DNA of 64,000 bases. Origin: Streptomyces sp. GESEQ-35. Lineage in GTDB: Bacteria; Actinomycetota; Actinomycetes; Streptomycetales; Streptomycetaceae. The translations under genes and the position numbers were made by a program. The notes under the pieces were generated by a model that had not been told where the DNA came from, ran no database searches, and saw only the letters and a list, made by a program, of their open reading frames with translations. Of the stretch, positions 57,762 through 64,000 are shown in pieces (within the stretch, counting starts at the first letter, position 1; each line of letters begins with the position of its first letter). The stretch is from positions 1 through 64,000 of the forward strand of contig NZ_JAFFSX010000004.1 in the NCBI RefSeq assembly GCF_017948485.1, written 5' to 3'.

Positions 57762-59404
57762 CCTCCACTCTTCCCGCGGTGACCACCCCTACGGTCCCCG
57801 CGCAGCGGCAGCCTGCGCCTCACGCCGGTTCGACCGGTCGAACAACGTCGCCGAAGAGGCTGCGTTCCTCCCGTCCCGACCTCCTCCTGTGCGGTGTCCT
57901 CCTGGTGGCGATCCTCGTCGTCCAGGGCTGGAACATCGCCGACTACCCGACGCTCAGCGACGACGAGGGCACCTATCTCGCCCAGGCCTGGGCGGTCCAG
58001 CAGGGCGAGGGCATGGCCCACTACACGTACTGGTACGACCACCCGCCCTTGGGCTGGATGCAGATAGCCCTGCTCACCTGGATACCGTCCGCGCTCAGCC
58101 CCGAGTCGATGACGGTCGGCTCGATGCGCGTGATGATGCTGCTGGTCAGCGCCGCCAGCGCGGTCCTCGTCTACGGCCTGGGCCGGCGTCTGTCCCTGCC
58201 GCGCTGGGCCGCCGCACTCGGCATGGCCCTGTTCGGCCTCTCGCCGCTGTCCGTCGTCCTCCAGCGCGAGATCTTCCTCGACAACCTCGCGGTCATGTGG
58301 ACGCTCCTCGCGTTCTTCCTCGCCGCCTCCCCGAGCCGTCACCTCTGGCATCACTTCGGTGCGGGCATCGCCGCCGCCACGGCGGTGCTCACCAAGGAGA
58401 CGATGCTCGTCGTCCTGCCCGCGCTGTTCATCACCATGTGGCGGCACAGCCACCGGGACACCAGGAAGTTCGCCCTCACGGGCGCCGTCACGGCCTGCAC
58501 CCTGATCGGCTTCGCCTACCCGCTGTTCGCCCTCCTCAAGGGCGAGCTGCTCCCGGGCAGCGGTCACGTCTCCCTCTGGGACGGCGTCAAGTACCAGATG
58601 ACCAGACCCGGTTCGGGCTTCATCCTGGACCAGGCGTCGGGCTCGTACGGCGTCCTTCAGTCCTGGCTCTACTACGACCGTGTCCTGCCCCTCGGCGGAC
58701 TCGCCGGCGCCCTGCTCCTGCTGGCCACCTGGCGCTGGTCGGTCACCGCCCGAGCCCTCGCCGGACCGGCGCTCACCGTGGGGATCCTCGCCCTGCTCGC
58801 CCTGCGCCCGAACGGCTATCTGCCCGCGATGTACGTCATCCAGGCCCTGCCCTTCCTCGCCCTGGTCCTCGCCGGAGGCACCGCGAGCGTCACCCACGCC
58901 GTACTGCGCAGATGGCGGCTGCCGGACGAGAAGCGGTATCTGACCAGGGGCCGGTACGCCCTCGCCGTCGTCCTCGCGCTCGCCGCCGGCGCCTATGTCG
59001 TACCGCGCTGGTACGACGGTGACCGCACCGCCGTCACCGCCGACGCCAACGCGCCCTACCGGGCCGCCTCGAAGTGGCTCGGCAGTGAGGTGGCGGATCC
59101 CGAGGACACCCGGGTACTCGTCGACGACGCGCTCTGGCTGGACCTGGTGCACGCCGGGTACGAGCCCGGGCTCGGCGTCATCTGGTTCTACAAGGCCGAC
59201 CTCGACCCGGCGGTGACGAAGACGATCCCGCGGGGCTGGCGGGACATCGACTACGTCGTGGCCTCGCCGACGGTACGGCGTGACGCGGTCGACCTGCCCA
59301 ACGTCAAGGCAGCCATCCAGCACTCCACGCCGGTCGCCGTCTTCGGCACCGGCGAGGACCGCATCGAGATCCGGCAGATCCAGACCGCGGGAGGAGTCCG
59401 ATGA
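57758..59404 (+). CDS. GT39-like membrane glycosyltransferase (GT-C fold)
   Basis: 548 residues. A basic, Ser/Thr/Pro-rich N-terminus (1-40), about eleven membrane helices and a C-terminal soluble domain (about 430-548). The first outside loop has DDEGTY with the catalytic Asp of ArnT/PMT-type enzymes, and YDHPPLGW and QREIFLDN are further family marks. These enzymes move a sugar from a polyprenyl-phosphate carrier to a protein, lipid or glycan outside the membrane. GTG start overlaps the preceding stop; its own stop overlaps the next ATG (ATGA). Confidence 0.9.
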   Translation: MTSTLPAVTTPTVPAQRQPAPHAGSTGRTTSPKRLRSSRPDLLLCGVLLVAILVVQGWNIADYPTLSDDEGTYLAQAWAVQQGEGMAHYTYWYDHPPLGWMQIALLTWIPSALSPESMTVGSMRVMMLLVSAASAVLVYGLGRRLSLPRWAAALGMALFGLSPLSVVLQREIFLDNLAVMWTLLAFFLAASPSRHLWHHFGAGIAAATAVLTKETMLVVLPALFITMWRHSHRDTRKFALTGAVTACTLIGFAYPLFALLKGELLPGSGHVSLWDGVKYQMTRPGSGFILDQASGSYGVLQSWLYYDRVLPLGGLAGALLLLATWRWSVTARALAGPALTVGILALLALRPNGYLPAMYVIQALPFLALVLAGGTASVTHAVLRRWRLPDEKRYLTRGRYALAVVLALAAGAYVVPRWYDGDRTAVTADANAPYRAASKWLGSEVADPEDTRVLVDDALWLDLVHAGYEPGLGVIWFYKADLDPAVTKTIPRGWRDIDYVVASPTVRRDAVDLPNVKAAIQHSTPVAVFGTGEDRIEIRQIQTAGGVR

Positions 59405-60732
59405 GCCAGGAGTACACCGCACCCGTACCGGACCTGGAGACCACCGCGAGTGAGCCGAAGGGGCGCGTCGGTGTCGAGAGAGCATGGGGGTCCCCCCGCT
59501 CGAGCGAAGCCGAGAGTGGGGGAGCGCGGAGGCCCGAAGGGTCGAGCACGGTCGGGCTCTCGACACCGACTGGAGCGCCCCGGAGGCGAACCGCGGAAAT
59601 AAAGGGGGCGGTCCCCGAACCGGGCGCCGTCACCATCGTCGTACCGACCTTCAACGAGTCGGAGAACGTACGGGAGTTGCTGCACCAGATCACCGAGTCG
59701 GTGCCGTCCCGGCTGCCCTGTGAGGTCGTCTTCGTGGACGACTCCACCGACGACACCCCCGAGGTGGTCAGGGAGGCGGCGCGGGACTGTCCGTTCCCGG
59801 TGACCGTGCTGCACCGCCAGGAGCCGGTCGGCGGGCTCGGCGGTGCGGTCGTCGAGGGCATCAAGGCCGCCACCTCGGACTGGATCGTCGTCATGGACGG
59901 CGACTGCCAGCATCCGCCGTCCCTGGTACCGGAGTTGGTGGCCACCGGCGAGCGGTCCAACGCCGGTCTCGTCGTCGCCTCCCGGTACATCAAGGGCGGC
60001 AGCAGAGCCGGGCTCGCGGGCAGCTATCGCGTGGCCGTGTCCAGAGGGGCGACCTGGCTGACCAAGTCCCTCTTCCCGCGCAGGCTGCACGGCATCAGCG
60101 ACCCGATGAGCGGCTTCTTCGCGATCCGGCGGAGCGTCGTCACGGCCGACGTCCTCCAGCCCCTCGGCTACAAGATCCTCCTCGAACTCGCCGTCCGCAG
60201 CCGTCCGCGCGAGGTCTCCGAGGTGCCCTTCGTCTTCCAGGACCGGTTCGCGGGGGAGTCCAAGTCGACCGCGCAGGAGGGCTTCCGTTTCCTGCGCCAC
60301 CTCGTCGGCCTGCGCTCCGCCTCGCCGGTCGCGCGGATGGTCGGCTTCGGGCTGATCGGCGCGACCGGTTTCGTCCCGAACCTGCTCGGCCTGTACGTCC
60401 TCACCACCCTCGGTATGCACTACCTCCCCGCCGAGATCGTCGCCAACCAGCTCGGCGTCGCCTGGAACTTCCTGCTCATCGAGCATCTGCTGTTCCGCGA
60501 CCGCCGCCGGCACCGGCGCCTGTGGGACCGCGCCGGACGGTTCGCGCTGCTCGCCAACGCCGACCTGGTGCTGCGCATCCCGCTGATCGCGCTGTTCGTG
60601 CACCGGTTCGGGATGGGCGCCCTGTCCGCCACCGCGCTCGCGCTGGTGACGACGTTCGTCCTGCGCTTCGTCGGGACCGAAGCGCTGGTCTATCTGCCAC
60701 GCAGGAGCCGCACAGCAAGGAGCACTGCATGA
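59401..60732 (+). CDS. Polyprenyl-phosphate glycosyltransferase (DPM-like) fused to a GtrA domain
   Basis: 443 residues. An unusual N-terminal stretch (about 20-75) is encoded by an inserted hairpin repeat. The GT2 domain (about 76-310) has TIVVPTFNESENV, VDDSTDDT, MDGDCQHPP and the DPMSGFFAIRR loop of dolichol-phosphate mannose synthases. A C-terminal GtrA-like four-helix domain (about 318-435) follows (GFGLIGATGFVPNLLGLY). It makes a polyprenyl-phosphate sugar and may flip it, supplying the donor for the GT39-like enzyme encoded just upstream. Overlaps its neighbours by ATGA on both sides. Confidence 0.9.
   Translation: MSQEYTAPVPDLETTASEPKGRVGVERAWGSPRSSEAESGGARRPEGSSTVGLSTPTGAPRRRTAEIKGAVPEPGAVTIVVPTFNESENVRELLHQITESVPSRLPCEVVFVDDSTDDTPEVVREAARDCPFPVTVLHRQEPVGGLGGAVVEGIKAATSDWIVVMDGDCQHPPSLVPELVATGERSNAGLVVASRYIKGGSRAGLAGSYRVAVSRGATWLTKSLFPRRLHGISDPMSGFFAIRRSVVTADVLQPLGYKILLELAVRSRPREVSEVPFVFQDRFAGESKSTAQEGFRFLRHLVGLRSASPVARMVGFGLIGATGFVPNLLGLYVLTTLGMHYLPAEIVANQLGVAWNFLLIEHLLFRDRRRHRRLWDRAGRFALLANADLVLRIPLIALFVHRFGMGALSATALALVTTFVLRFVGTEALVYLPRRSRTARSTA
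59469..59568. repeat. Hairpin repeat of about 100 bp inserted in frame in a glycosyltransferase gene
   Basis: CGGTGTCGAGAG (59469-59480) and its reverse complement (59557-59568) flank GGGGGTCCCCC (59486-59496), the palindrome GCTCGAGC (59498-59505) and GAGAGTGGGGGA. I recognise the inner sequence as a common Streptomyces intergenic repeat. Here it lies inside coding sequence without a stop or net frameshift, adding about 32 residues to a disordered N-terminus. Confidence 0.8.
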
Positions 60733-63128
60733 GAGCCGGACGAAGATCGGCCCTGTTGGCCGTCGCGGGCCTCACCGCGGGCCTGCTGCTCAGCACACCC
60801 CAACCCGCCTCCGCCGCCAACCTCGTCAAGAACCCCGGCTTCGAGACGGCCGGCAGTGACGACATGCCCTACTGCTGGAAGAAGTCCGGCTGGGGCGACA
60901 ACGACTTCACCTTCGAGACGACGACGGACGCCCACAGCGGCTCCAAGGCGATGAAGGTGTCGCTCACCCGCCGCGTCGACGGCGACCGCAAGGCGCTGAT
61001 CACGGAGTCGGCGGAGTGCGCGCCGGTGGTCACCGAGGGCAGGCAGTACGACCTCGGCCTCTGGTACAAGACCACGACACCCGACGCGTCGCTCACCCTC
61101 TTCCGTCATGACACCACGGCCGGCTGGCAGTACTGGGCCGACCTCAAGACCTTGGAGATGGCGGGCGGTTGGACGGAGGCGACGGTGCGTACACCCGAGG
61201 TCCCGGCCGGTACCGACCGCATCAGCTGGGGCGTCTCCGTCTACGGCACCGGTTCCGCGACCACCGACGACTACACGATGGAGCAGGTCGCCGACCCGGT
61301 CCCGGACCCGGTGTGCACGGGCACGCCCGAGGAGTGCGCCAACGGCCGCTGGGACGTCCTGCCCACCCGGAACCCGGTCCGCTCCATGCACTCCGTCGTC
61401 CTCCACAACGGCAAGGTGCTGCTGATCGCGGGTTCCGGCAACGACGAGTCGATGTTCGAGGCGGGCACGTTCACCTCGGCCGTGTACGACCCGGTGAACG
61501 GTACCTACAAGGTCATCCCCACGCCGAAGGACATGTTCTGCGCCGGTCATGTCCAGCTCCAGGACGGGCGCGTGCTGGTGATGAGCGGCAACAAGGCGTA
61601 CCCGGTCGCCGGGGGACATGGCTACGAGGGGTACAAGGACTCGTACGTCTTCGACCCGGTGACCGAGACGTACACCAAGACGAACGACATGAACGACGGT
61701 CACTGGTACCCGTCGGCGACCGCGCTCGGCAACGGTGACGTCATCTCGTTCGGTGGTCTGCGCGAGGATTCGACCGGCTCGGTGACCGCCGAGCTGTGGT
61801 CGGACGCGGAGCAGCAGTGGCTGCCGACGTGGAGGGTCAACCAGACCTGGTCGTACTGGGGGCTGTACCCGTCGATGATCCTGATGCAGGACGGGCGGCT
61901 CTTCTACTCGGGCAGCCATGTCTTCGGCAACAACATCCCCGGCACGGGTTCGGCGATCTACGACTACTCCGCCAACACGGTCACTCAGGTCCCGGGCCTG
62001 CAGAACAAGGACGAGCGGGACCAGTCGGCGAGCGTGCTGCTGCCCCCGGCGCAGGACCAGAAGGTGCTCACCCTCGGCGGCGGCAACATCGACTCCAACC
62101 CCGACGCCAACCGGCTGACCGACGTCATCGACCTGAAGTCCGCCAACCCGTCGTACGTCGCCGGGCCGCCGATCCCGCAGGGCACCGTCGACCTCGGCAA
62201 CGGTCCGGTGGCCCAGACCGGGGGCCAGGGCAAGATGTACGTCTCCGCCGTACTCCTGCCCGACGGCAAGGTCCTGGAGACGGGCGGCGCGCTGCACAAC
62301 CGGGCCGACCCGGTCTACGAGTCGTCGATCTACGACCCGGCGACGGGGACCTTCGACCCGGTGGCCGCCGACCCTCAGGCCCGCGGCTACCACTCGTCGG
62401 CGTTCCTGCTGCCCGACGGCCGGGTGATGACGACCGGCGACAACCCGGGCAACGGCACCTGGAACCACAACGTGTCGATCTACACGCCGCCCTATCTCCT
62501 CAAGGGCGAGCGCCCGGCGATCACTTCGGTGATCGACACCGAGTGGACGTACGGCGACACCCAGCGCATCACCGTCGACCGGCCCATCGCCAAGGCGGAG
62601 TTGATCCGCCCGGCCGCGGTGACGCACTCCTCCGACCCGAACCAGCGGTTCGTGGACCTGCCGCTGTCGGTGGACGGCAACAACGTCGACCTGAACGTGA
62701 CGAGCAACCCCGACCTGGCGCCGCCCGGCTGGTACATGCTCTTCGCGGTCGACGCGAACGGGGTTCCGTCGGTGGCGAAGTGGGTGCATCTGCAAGGCCC
62801 TTCGGCGCTGAGCGCCACCGACGCCTCGGCGCACGTCCACTCCTTCGCCGACGACCTGTCCGGCAAGGTCACGGGGCCCGCCAAGAAGCGGACCTCGCAG
62901 CAGGTCAGCCCCACCGTCTCCGGCTGCGACCGGCACTACGGGTCGATCAACGTGTGCGTGCCGACCGCGTTCCCGGAGGAGGTGAAGAAGACGACGGCCG
63001 CCCGGTGCAGCTGGCTGAAGTCGAACGACTACGGCCGCCTGAAGGTCAACGGCAAGGACGACCCGCTGCGGCTGGACCGGAACGGGGACGGAATCGCCTG
63101 CGGCAAGAAGGATCTAACGAGGCGCTAA
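60729..63128 (+). CDS. Secreted galactose-oxidase-like (glyoxal oxidase/GlxA-type) protein with excalibur domain
   Basis: 799 residues. Signal peptide 1-29 (ASA-A); a carbohydrate-binding-like beta-sandwich (about 30-188: LVKNPGFETAG, later YTMEQVAD); a seven-bladed kelch propeller (about 200-610); a DUF1929 cap (about 605-700); and an excalibur motif DRNGDGIAC (783-791) with four Cys (733, 743, 760, 791). Candidate copper site: Cys271 (FCAGH), Tyr327 (HWYP), Tyr554-His555 (YHSS) and His580 (WNHNVSIY), matching the radical-copper oxidase pattern. It probably oxidises sugar alcohols or aldehydes outside the cell. Starts on the preceding stop (ATGA), the last gene of the glycan operon. Related in domain to GlxA but longer and with a different operon. 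Confidence 0.9.
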   Translation: MRAGRRSALLAVAGLTAGLLLSTPQPASAANLVKNPGFETAGSDDMPYCWKKSGWGDNDFTFETTTDAHSGSKAMKVSLTRRVDGDRKALITESAECAPVVTEGRQYDLGLWYKTTTPDASLTLFRHDTTAGWQYWADLKTLEMAGGWTEATVRTPEVPAGTDRISWGVSVYGTGSATTDDYTMEQVADPVPDPVCTGTPEECANGRWDVLPTRNPVRSMHSVVLHNGKVLLIAGSGNDESMFEAGTFTSAVYDPVNGTYKVIPTPKDMFCAGHVQLQDGRVLVMSGNKAYPVAGGHGYEGYKDSYVFDPVTETYTKTNDMNDGHWYPSATALGNGDVISFGGLREDSTGSVTAELWSDAEQQWLPTWRVNQTWSYWGLYPSMILMQDGRLFYSGSHVFGNNIPGTGSAIYDYSANTVTQVPGLQNKDERDQSASVLLPPAQDQKVLTLGGGNIDSNPDANRLTDVIDLKSANPSYVAGPPIPQGTVDLGNGPVAQTGGQGKMYVSAVLLPDGKVLETGGALHNRADPVYESSIYDPATGTFDPVAADPQARGYHSSAFLLPDGRVMTTGDNPGNGTWNHNVSIYTPPYLLKGERPAITSVIDTEWTYGDTQRITVDRPIAKAELIRPAAVTHSSDPNQRFVDLPLSVDGNNVDLNVTSNPDLAPPGWYMLFAVDANGVPSVAKWVHLQGPSALSATDASAHVHSFADDLSGKVTGPAKKRTSQQVSPTVSGCDRHYGSINVCVPTAFPEEVKKTTAARCSWLKSNDYGRLKVNGKDDPLRLDRNGDGIACGKKDLTRR

Positions 63129-63167
63129 GCGCCCCAAAGGGGCGCGGGGAACTGCGCGACCAGCCAC
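63129..63167 (-). repeat. Family-1 repeat with terminator hairpin
   Basis: GCGCCCC-AAA-GGGGCGC (63129-63145) starts directly after the oxidase stop and runs into the reverse family-1 core. It should terminate the glycan operon. Confidence 0.9.
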
Positions 63168-63187
63168 AGACGGCCCGCAGTTCCCCA

Positions 63188-63415
63188 CTACCCTTGCGTC
63201 ACCCGTGCGGGTTGGGTGCGGAGGAGCGACGCCATGTCCTCCAGGGAGATCGAACCGACGGGTCCCTCGGACTCCGCCTCGTCGGCCAGGCCCTTCAGCC
63301 AGACGTCCTCGGCTCGCTCGGCGAGTTCGTGCAACCGTCGGTACTCGTCGATGTCGATGACGTCCGCCAGGTGCTTGCGAACGTCGGCCATGGACTCGAT
63401 CACGGGCTCCCTCAT
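63188..63415 (-). CDS. Short Phd/YefM-like antitoxin relative, internally shortened
   Basis: 75 residues. The start (REPVIESMADVRKHLADVI) matches the first helix-strand unit of Phd/YefM antitoxins. The next segment (DEYRRLHELAERAEDVWLKGLADEA) matches what normally follows the VLTRxGRPVAALV strands, so about 25 middle residues appear to be missing. The C-terminal tail SISLEDMASLLR is unlike the family's usual toxin-binding region. No toxin gene is next to it. It may be a stand-alone regulator or a decayed antitoxin. AGGCAC precedes the ATG. Confidence 0.65.
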   Translation of the reverse strand: MREPVIESMADVRKHLADVIDIDEYRRLHELAERAEDVWLKGLADEAESEGPVGSISLEDMASLLRTQPARVTQG

Positions 63416-63466
63416 GTGCCTAATGTGGCAGATGCGTAACCACTCCTTGGGGGGTGGTGAGCGGCT

Positions 63467-64000
63467 TCAGGAGCTTTTCGGGGGCAGGCCGTGTTCGAAG
63501 ACGTCCACCGCGCGGTCGACCAGGTCGGCGAGATCCTCCTGGTAGTCGTTCTCGGCCCAGTAGAGCGAGATCTCCGACAGGCCGCCGATGAGGCACATCG
63601 CGTACACGCGTACCTCCAGTTCGTCGGCGTCGCGGCCGGTGCGCTCCGCGATGACCCCGCGCAGGAGGCGGCCGGTGACGGACATGCTCTCGATCATGCG
63701 GGAGCGTACGGCCGGTACCTGGACCATCAGGTGTGCCCGCAGCCGGGTCGTCTCGGGCTCCTCGGCCCGCTCGAGCCCGATGGCCTTCTTGAGTACGTAC
63801 CGCAGGGACTCCAGCCACGGCTCGTCCGCGGGCCGCAACCGGAGTTCCTCCTCCATCATCGTGTCGTACTCGTCCGTGAGGACGATGTCCTCCTTGGTCG
63901 GGAAGTAGCGGAAGACGGTCGACGGTGACACCTCGGCGCGGTCGGCGATCTGCTCGATCGTGGTGGCGTCGTAGCCCTGCTCCTGGATCAGCGCGTACGT
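63467..64000 (-). CDS. TetR-family regulator, 5' end beyond the window
   Basis: 178 residues visible; the start lies past base 64000. The fragment opens inside the helix-turn-helix (ALIQEQGYDATTIEQIADRAEVSPSTVFRYFPTKEDIV), followed by the helical ligand domain to the stop. The GTG at 63931 within the recognition helix is not a real start. The acyl-rep-like FRYFPTKEDIV motif is common in efflux regulators. It is on the same strand as the antitoxin-like gene, 51 bases further downstream. Confidence 0.9.
   Translation of the reverse strand, partial: TYALIQEQGYDATTIEQIADRAEVSPSTVFRYFPTKEDIVLTDEYDTMMEEELRLRPADEPWLESLRYVLKKAIGLERAEEPETTRLRAHLMVQVPAVRSRMIESMSVTGRLLRGVIAERTGRDADELEVRVYAMCLIGGLSEISLYWAENDYQEDLADLVDRAVDVFEHGLPPKSS

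Noticed and set aside
60690..62936. 748-codon minus-strand frame
   Set aside because: Antisense of the galactose-oxidase-like gene, with no domain recognisable.

Overview
The window is a stretch of chromosome from a high-GC actinobacterium, almost certainly a Streptomyces. Evidence: very high GC, GTG/TTG starts, TACGCT-type -10 boxes just upstream of start codons, a 590-residue biotinylated acyl-CoA carboxylase alpha chain with an accE/pccB partner, mycothiol chemistry, an iron box of the DmdR/IdeR type, and several families of GC-rich intergenic repeats. All calls come from reading the sequence; no searches were run.

Layout. 1-3230: a broken-looking gene end with a 35-base C tract, then a sortase-fold membrane protein without its catalytic residues, a PstB-like ATPase, and a sortase-like lipoprotein that keeps them. 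3238-16380: housekeeping metabolism: phosphosugar mutase, purine nucleoside phosphorylase, a gamma-glutamylcyclotransferase-like protein, LpdA-type flavoprotein, DeoR and TetR regulators, then the acyl-CoA carboxylase neighbourhood (accA2, maf, a 42-residue membrane peptide, accE, pccB, birA). This set is also grouped in Mycobacterium tuberculosis (pmmB/deoD/lpdA; birA/accD5/accE5/maf/accA3), so it is ancestral core. 16600-25700: two signal-nucleotide enzymes (adenylate cyclase, GGDEF protein) with an enoyl-CoA hydratase, histidine ammonia-lyase (hutH), lipoproteins, an LAxTG surface protein and an L,D-transpeptidase.

25700-41030: a large secreted subtilisin-like protease, an unusual SDR, a MacB-type ABC pair, an XRE/MmyB regulator divergent from a zinc alcohol dehydrogenase, an iron-box-controlled siderophore uptake operon lacking an ATPase, a VOC protein, a DGPF protein/ECF42 sigma pair and MsrA. 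41088-56300: a second conserved actinobacterial block (metB, greA, DUF4307, mca, small membrane protein, DUF255 thioredoxin protein; compare M. tuberculosis Rv1079-Rv1084). It is interrupted by ilvA, a MarR regulator, a DrrAB exporter with an operator inside its promoter spacer, and a 1068-residue STAND/TPR protein. 56478-63128: four translationally coupled genes (processive GT2, GT39-like GT-C enzyme, GT2-GtrA fusion, secreted galactose-oxidase-like protein with an excalibur domain). This looks like a cell-surface glycan synthesis and oxidation system and is the best candidate here for undescribed biology. The window ends with a shortened Phd-like antitoxin relative and the 3' part of a TetR gene.

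Repeats. Family 1 (core GCGCAGTTCCCCGCGCCCC) occurs at eight or more sites. Family 2 occurs at three sites and family 3 (CAAACGCCGGACGGGC) at two. There is also a 233-bp element with perfect 30-bp inverted ends, and a hairpin repeat of about 100 bp inserted in frame inside a glycosyltransferase gene. No tRNA, rRNA, CRISPR array, integrase or insertion sequence was seen.
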